Positions 59,370 through 64,000 of a DNA stretch of 64,000 bases are shown piece by piece. Made by a program: the position numbers and the translations under genes. Under the pieces are notes generated by a model. It had not been told where the DNA came from, did no database searches, and was given only the letters and a program-made list of their open reading frames with translations. Source of the stretch: Nemophila menziesii. Taxonomy: Eukaryota; Streptophyta; Magnoliopsida; Boraginales; Hydrophyllaceae. Each line of letters opens with the position of its first letter. The first letter of the stretch is position 1. Where the stretch lies: contig JARWIR010000031.1 in NCBI GenBank assembly GCA_029959085.1, forward strand, positions 3,410,001-3,474,000, in the 5' to 3' direction.

Positions 59370-62326
59370 AACAAAACTCTTATAAATACAAAAAAAAAAG
59401 TTTCAAAATAAACATTGAGCATTAAAGGGAGCTACATTGAGTATCTTTAACAAGTTCTTATCATTGACACACCATCGTTGATGTGCTATCACCATCAGTA
59501 CTGTTTGCGAAGGCAATGAGTTATACTTAGTGTTTTAAAATTGAAGTCATCGCTGGTTGTGATACTAAACATGTTTAGCGTATGACACCAAGCATATTTT
59601 AAACTAAGTTTGCTCAAATTTCTATACTCGTCATCTCTAACAACCAACACTGACAGTTTTATCACAAGACGTAATTTATCTACTTAATATACAACACTAA
59701 AACTCTAAGAAATTACATTGGCCTCTAAAAAAACAAAAAAAAAGATTAGTATCTTTTGAGTCTTGAAGGAAGGATGGAGGTGGGAACTTAAGGGGTGATT
59801 CAAGAACCTTTGAGTTGAAATATCTAATATAACCCTATAATACCTTATTGTTACTATAAATTACAAAGATACCTACTACCACATGTTAAACAATTAGTGG
59901 AATTTGACTTGGGAGTTACAATGGTAACAAATAAGCTTTGACAACTATTCAATAAACTTTTAAAGTTTTACAACTAATAAGGTAACTATAATTTTATTTA
60001 TAACTTTCACATTTGTTCAAATTTTTTAACCTTCTTATTAGAATACAACCCATCCTTTAGAATACCTACATTATTTGTCACTGGTTTGTACCACAAAGTT
60101 ATTTATATGTACCAATATCGATCGATAGAGTACATGATAGTTAATAAAAAATTTCACTCAAAAAATATACAACATTAATCACATTACTAGGTTAGCAATG
60201 TAAGTTACAAGCAACAATTCTTTGACTATTAATCTAATATATGACCACTTTGGGAGGTTGACATTCAACTTTCGTAGATTTGTTCAAGTTTTTGATCATT
60301 TTCAAAAGTTATATAATTTTTTCTAGTGAAAGTTAATTAAGGAATGAACTAATGGATCTTACATAATTATATTGTTCTGAAGCACCTTCGAAGACTAGAT
60401 TTTTTAATACTATCACAATAGCATTCTGTGTCCCAAAATGTTTCCCATTATGGAATATATCATAAAATATTATTGTTGTATTTAAATATTGGGTTAGTTA
60501 GTGAATTAGACGATGAAATTCAAAATATTTAGAGAATTAGACGATAGAATTCAAAAGATAAAACACTCACGGTTTGTGTTAACTTACTAGGCAAAAACGA
60601 TGTTGCCTCATAAGCCATGTCATCATTAAATTGAAAACATCCTGAAACAAGGTATACAAATAATTATATCTTTATTATGTTTCATTTAGAAATTAGCAAT
60701 TCATTGAAATTAAATCAACATATATGATATATGGATGGCGCATAATTTTTCATTATTTCAAAATTCGCGTAGCATTGTTTTCCCGCAGGACGTTCAAAGA
60801 GTAGTATAATTCGACAAGGCTTCAGAAGTCCACGATAGAAGAGCTCTGGTCTTCAAAGAAGAAGAATCACTAGCTATATAAGGGTCTCCTTAATCTCATT
60901 CAGGGCACTTATATATGAAAATGTAACTTCTTATGCAGGAATAATCTCCTTTGATATGCGTTTTTGATACGCATCATGACTTTCTTATATAATCACAATA
61001 CATTACGTCAAGAAAAGTCAAAGATGGTAATGAAGATGCATCATTGTGTCTCGTGAAAGATAACTTACAGAACACTTTGATTCTGATGGACTTTTAGTTT
61101 CATTCGCATTATTAGTCTCTTAAAAACATAGCGAAAAGGATCTATATGACTATTATTTAATAACTGGGGGCAGAAAGAAAAATGATCACAGTAGATTTAA
61201 GAGTGACCGTATGAAAACCTTTTCATCAAACACAATGTGCTGAAAGGAGATATAATACAAAAATAAGGGATTAATAAAGATTACTAAGATTAGAAATAAA
61301 CAGACCTGAATGGAATAACATGATTTAGAGTTGATGCAACTCGTAACTATCAAATCATCTCTTGTTGGACGAATTGATAAAGAACCGAGGAAGGTAGATA
61401 CCTGATCCAAAATCATCTGGAAACAAACACAAAGGAATAATAGTCATATTCATAATCTGAAAACATCAATTTAGTATATCTTAGATAGATTTATGGTACT
61501 TACTTCTTTTCTTGCGACACTATGCAGCTGTTGATGGAAAGAAATAATAAATTTCGATACACATGTATATGATAAAAGAAAAATAATGAAATTCAAACAA
61601 TACATACACTTATTTAGAAATCACTCAAATCTAATAATAAATTTAGATTTAAAATTATGTGCGAGAGATTGTGCTAGACATTGCATGTAAGTATCTGCAA
61701 AATAATAAAAATAATAACTATAGAGCTCAAAACATGAATAGTAACTCGTATTCACAATGTTTAAATAACTATGATTGCAGGAGAATGATGTCTGGTGTCT
61801 CAATGATAGAGAAAAATATATGAAAGTAATATGTCTATCCTCTCCATCAACAATCAAGTTGTGGAGCTCCATCTCCATTTGATTGGCGCGGCCGCAGATC
61901 CCTACCCTCAACGCAATTTGCTTCGGTTCCAATTGAAATACGAACTTAAACGATATGGTAGGGAAAAAATTTCGATGTGTGAGAGTTGTATTTTATTAAT
62001 AAAAGGTTTGTAAGAGGGGCGGACTGTATGTAGATTTATGTACAAAATTGCTCTAACTGAGGTGGGTTAGGAATTATTTGCATTGCACTCTAGTTTGACT
62101 AAAATTAGTAATTGAATAATTATGTCTCTTTAATAAATAAGAGACTTCTCCGATCAATGAATATATCCATGCCTTTTATATACATTTTTTTAATTTAGAT
62201 AAATAAGTCACAAATCATAAATCACAAATCAGTATAAAATTCTATACATTAAAGAATCAAATAAAAAAGATAAAAAAAATCCGTGCTCCACTAATTATTC
62301 TTAATATAAAAAATTTCATGTCTTAA
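59370..62326 (+). repeat. Long AT-rich repeat, copy 3, interrupted by a CACTA terminus
   Basis: It is clearly closest to copy 1, with long runs of colinear matches from AAAGTTTCAAAATAAACA (59399) to the CTCCACTAATTATTCTTAATATAAA block (62286), which matches about 49633 in copy 1. It stops at 62326, where a CACTA sequence begins, so the remainder (copy 1 from about 49.65 kb on) is displaced or lost. Short minus-strand frames at 61186-61416 and 61621-61932 look like remains of exons, but I cannot identify them. Confidence 0.6.
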
Positions 62327-62977
62327 CACTAAAACATTCTGCATGTTTCGTCGGTATATCCCGCGATTACGTCAATAAAAGGGATTACCGACAACAGTTC
62401 GTCGATAAGTTGTCGTCCCTAGAAATCCGTCGGTAAATGGCTGTTTTATCGACGAAACAGAGTAATGCGTTTTGCCGCTATATTATACACTTAGCGATAT
62501 TTTAATTAATCTTTTTAATCCCGAATTATAGATTTTCTTTTTCTTTATTTTTCGTATATTAACTTAGCGACAGAACTTTCGTCGCTAACTATATAATAAA
62601 TCTTTTTTTTTATCCCAAATTATTGATTTATTTTTTCTTTTGTTTTGTGTATAATATTGGCGACGGCATTCCTCGCCGCTAATTAATTAATTAATTATTT
62701 TCATAATTTATTTTAATTTTACAACTTTTTTTGTTTTAATTTAATTTCTAATTTGTTTTGATTTAAATGATTTTTTTATTTTAAATATAACGCAAATAAA
62801 ATTCATAAATAAACTAAAACATCAAATTTATAGAAAATACCATATTAATATTAAAATTCAGTCAAACATAGTTAAATAAAAGTCAAAATAAAATTCATAC
62901 ATCCGAATAAAAGTCATCATCAACCAAAATAAAAGTAAACATAAACGAAAATAAAGTCAAACCAACACCAACACAAC
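62327..62977 (+). mobile_element. CACTA (En/Spm-type) element terminus with subterminal repeats
   Basis: CACTAAAACATTCTGCATG begins at 62327. Within 350 bases there are many GTCGGTA/TACCGAC-like words: TTCGTCGGTATA, GATTACCGACAA, GTTCGTCGATAA, ATCCGTCGGTAAATGG, ATCGACGAAAC, then TTAGCGACAG, TCGTCGCTAA and GCGACGGC. Such subterminal repeats are the transposase-binding hallmark of CACTA ends. The inner part is AT-rich and contains repeated AAAAGTCAAA words. The preceding trinucleotide is TAA. The other end is not in the window, and a LINE poly(A) end interrupts it at 62978. Confidence 0.65.
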
Positions 62978-63033
62978 TTTTTTTTTGTTCGAAACATAAT
63001 ATTATATAGATAGATAAATCGGACGATTACAAA

Positions 63034-63522
63034 TCAGCCAATACCGACAGGGTCATTATCAACTCGATGGATTAAAGACAACTGGGGAGGGATTATAGAA
63101 TCCCAATTGCCAAACAAAGTGCTCAAAAGCTCTTGTTTGACAACCTAGTCGGCGACAAGATTTCTACTCCTAGGTACAAGAGTAAAACTAGGGTTACATC
63201 GTTCCGCAAAATAGTAAATATTACCAATTAAGTTATGAATAGAATGACAAGAAATAGTTTGACTAGAAGAAAGGTCATTCATGATCTTTTCACTGTCATT
63301 CACGATAATAGTGCTGCCAAAAGGAATCTTCGATGCCATCTCGGTTGCTTTAAAAACTCCCGTAAGTTCTGCCTCTATCACCGACTCCGCTTCTAGTTTT
63401 CAACTTTATCCTGTTATGAAATCATCATTAGTGTTTCTTACAATACAAGAAACTGCTGCTCCTTTATCAGAGAAAGCAGCATCACAGTTTATTTTAAATT
63501 TATTAGGAGGTGGTTTTTCCAT
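63034..63522 (-). pseudogene. LINE RVT_3 (RNase H-like) domain
   Basis: It reads from MEKPPPNKFKINCDAAFSDK at 63522 through SCIVRNTND, two stops (about 63390-63405), AEAES-like LEAESVIEAELTGVF, IIVNDSEKIMNDLSS and FTLVPRSRNLVAD to a TGA at 63034-63036. The D-E-D pattern (CDAA, EAEL, VNDSE) and the final RN-VAD motif are those of plant RVT_3. It corresponds domain for domain to the fragment at 1-426 but differs in sequence. Confidence 0.75.
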
Positions 63523-63529
63523 TTGTCCT

Positions 63530-63650
63530 TAACTTTTATTCTATTGTTGTAGTTTTATTATTATTGTTGTTATTTTTATTATTATTGTTATTCTTCTTGT
63601 CTTTATTATTATCACTAATTTACTTCTTTTCTTGAAAGATGTTAAGGTCA
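63530..63650 (-). repeat. Trinucleotide-rich stretch coding an Asn-rich linker
   Basis: On the plus strand TTA/TTG triplets alternate. On the minus strand this reads as a run of Asn with some Lys and Thr between zf-RVT and RVT_3. It could be a slipped microsatellite within the LINE frame. Confidence 0.5.
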
Positions 63651-63719
63651 TTAGGGTTAGATATTTTATAGTTATCTTTCCAATTTTGTGTTGCTTTATT
63701 ACAAGTTACCAAAGTGTCT

Positions 63720-64000
63720 AGCTTTTTATTATTACAGATAAACTATGTCTATCTTTACAAATTTGCCAACATATTGTGCTTATAAGTTCGAGTATCCTAT
63801 CTTTTTTTAAAAAAAATTGTTCAAAATTTCTTGGATATGGTCAAGGATCCAAAGGTTAATCGTTGAGGTTGTATTATTATCTCTTTTTATGTTTAATGGG
63901 TTAATAAACCATACACTTTTTATCCAAGGGAATCTAAAAAGTATATGTTCTACTGTTTATGTATTGTTTTCAAATATTTTACAAATATTATTATTACTAC
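63720..64000 (-). pseudogene. LINE zf-RVT region, C-terminal part
   Basis: The minus-strand reading gives CKIFENNT, a stop, then TVEHILFRFPWIKSVWF, which matches the C..C....E-EH-LF-CP....VW pattern that closes the zf-RVT domain of plant LINE ORF2. The Cys expected after LF is Arg/Phe here. It runs off the right edge. Confidence 0.6.

Larger units (their letters stand above)
62978..64000 (-). mobile_element. 3' part of a LINE, minus strand, cut by window edge
   Basis: A poly(T) run at 62978-62986 is the complement of a LINE poly(A) tail. Reading the minus strand from the right edge gives zf-RVT remains, an Asn-rich linker, an RVT_3 domain and a short 3' untranslated region. It inserted into the CACTA terminus. 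Several stops show that it is dead. Confidence 0.7.

Overview
The window is nuclear DNA of a flowering plant, most likely a eudicot. The evidence is a spliced fragment of a plant beta-amylase 9-type gene, plant LINEs with DUF4283/zf-RVT/RVT_3 domains, Athila-like Ty3/gypsy elements primed by tRNA-Asp, a tRNA-derived SINE and a CACTA terminus. I cannot name the species. Almost everything is transposon-derived. The only host-gene candidate is the beta-amylase-like gene at 1129-2590, which keeps an open frame but lacks large internal parts of the enzyme.

Layout. 1-660: minus-strand LINE RNase H fragment running off the left edge, followed by a small MITE. 661-2590: promoter region and the two-exon beta-amylase 9-like gene. 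2591-4138: intergenic DNA with a coiled-coil gene scrap joined to a second MITE remnant. About 4.1-10.2 kb: a decayed plus-strand L1-type LINE (ORF1 with zinc knuckle; ORF2 with endonuclease, reverse transcriptase and zf-RVT), preceded by a cluster of TTGAC motifs.

10.3-44.35 kb is a nest of related Athila-like elements. Element B (plus, from 10320) is oldest and lacks RT, RNase H and most of integrase. Its 5' LTR was split by nearly complete element A (plus, 11418-24021, TSD GGTCG). Its protease region was hit by solo LTR C (27023-28593, TSD AAGGG). Its third ORF was hit by element D (minus, 30489 to about 44352), which in turn carries solo LTR E (37824-39407, TSD AGGGG) in its pol. Element D's 5' LTR is cut off at about 44352 and joined to a much older minus-strand relative, F (44.35-46.3 kb). 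A, B and D share one plan: LTR, tRNA-Asp PBS, gag, protease, (RT, RNase H, integrase), an array of GC-rich palindromes, a third ORF, and (visible in A and D) a long structured 3' region, polypurine tract and LTR. Every coding region is broken by frameshifts or stops.

46.3-62.3 kb is AT-rich DNA without a convincing gene. It holds a SINE with a perfect 10-bp TSD and three same-orientation diverged copies of a long repeat (about 46.66-50.98, 52.88-56.30 and 59.37-62.32 kb), one carrying a long (AT)n tract. 62.3-64 kb: a CACTA-type terminus interrupts the third copy and is itself interrupted by the poly(A) end of a minus-strand LINE with RVT_3 and zf-RVT remains, which runs off the right edge.

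The most notable signals are in the non-coding parts of the Athila-like family: an 11-nt polypurine motif (GAGTTTGGGGT) reiterated at matching positions in A and D; a hairpin at the outer end of the LTR with compensatory changes between copies; a second inverted repeat around a purine tract with a compensatory difference between A and D; and palindrome arrays whose position is conserved while their sequence is not. All alignments were made by eye.
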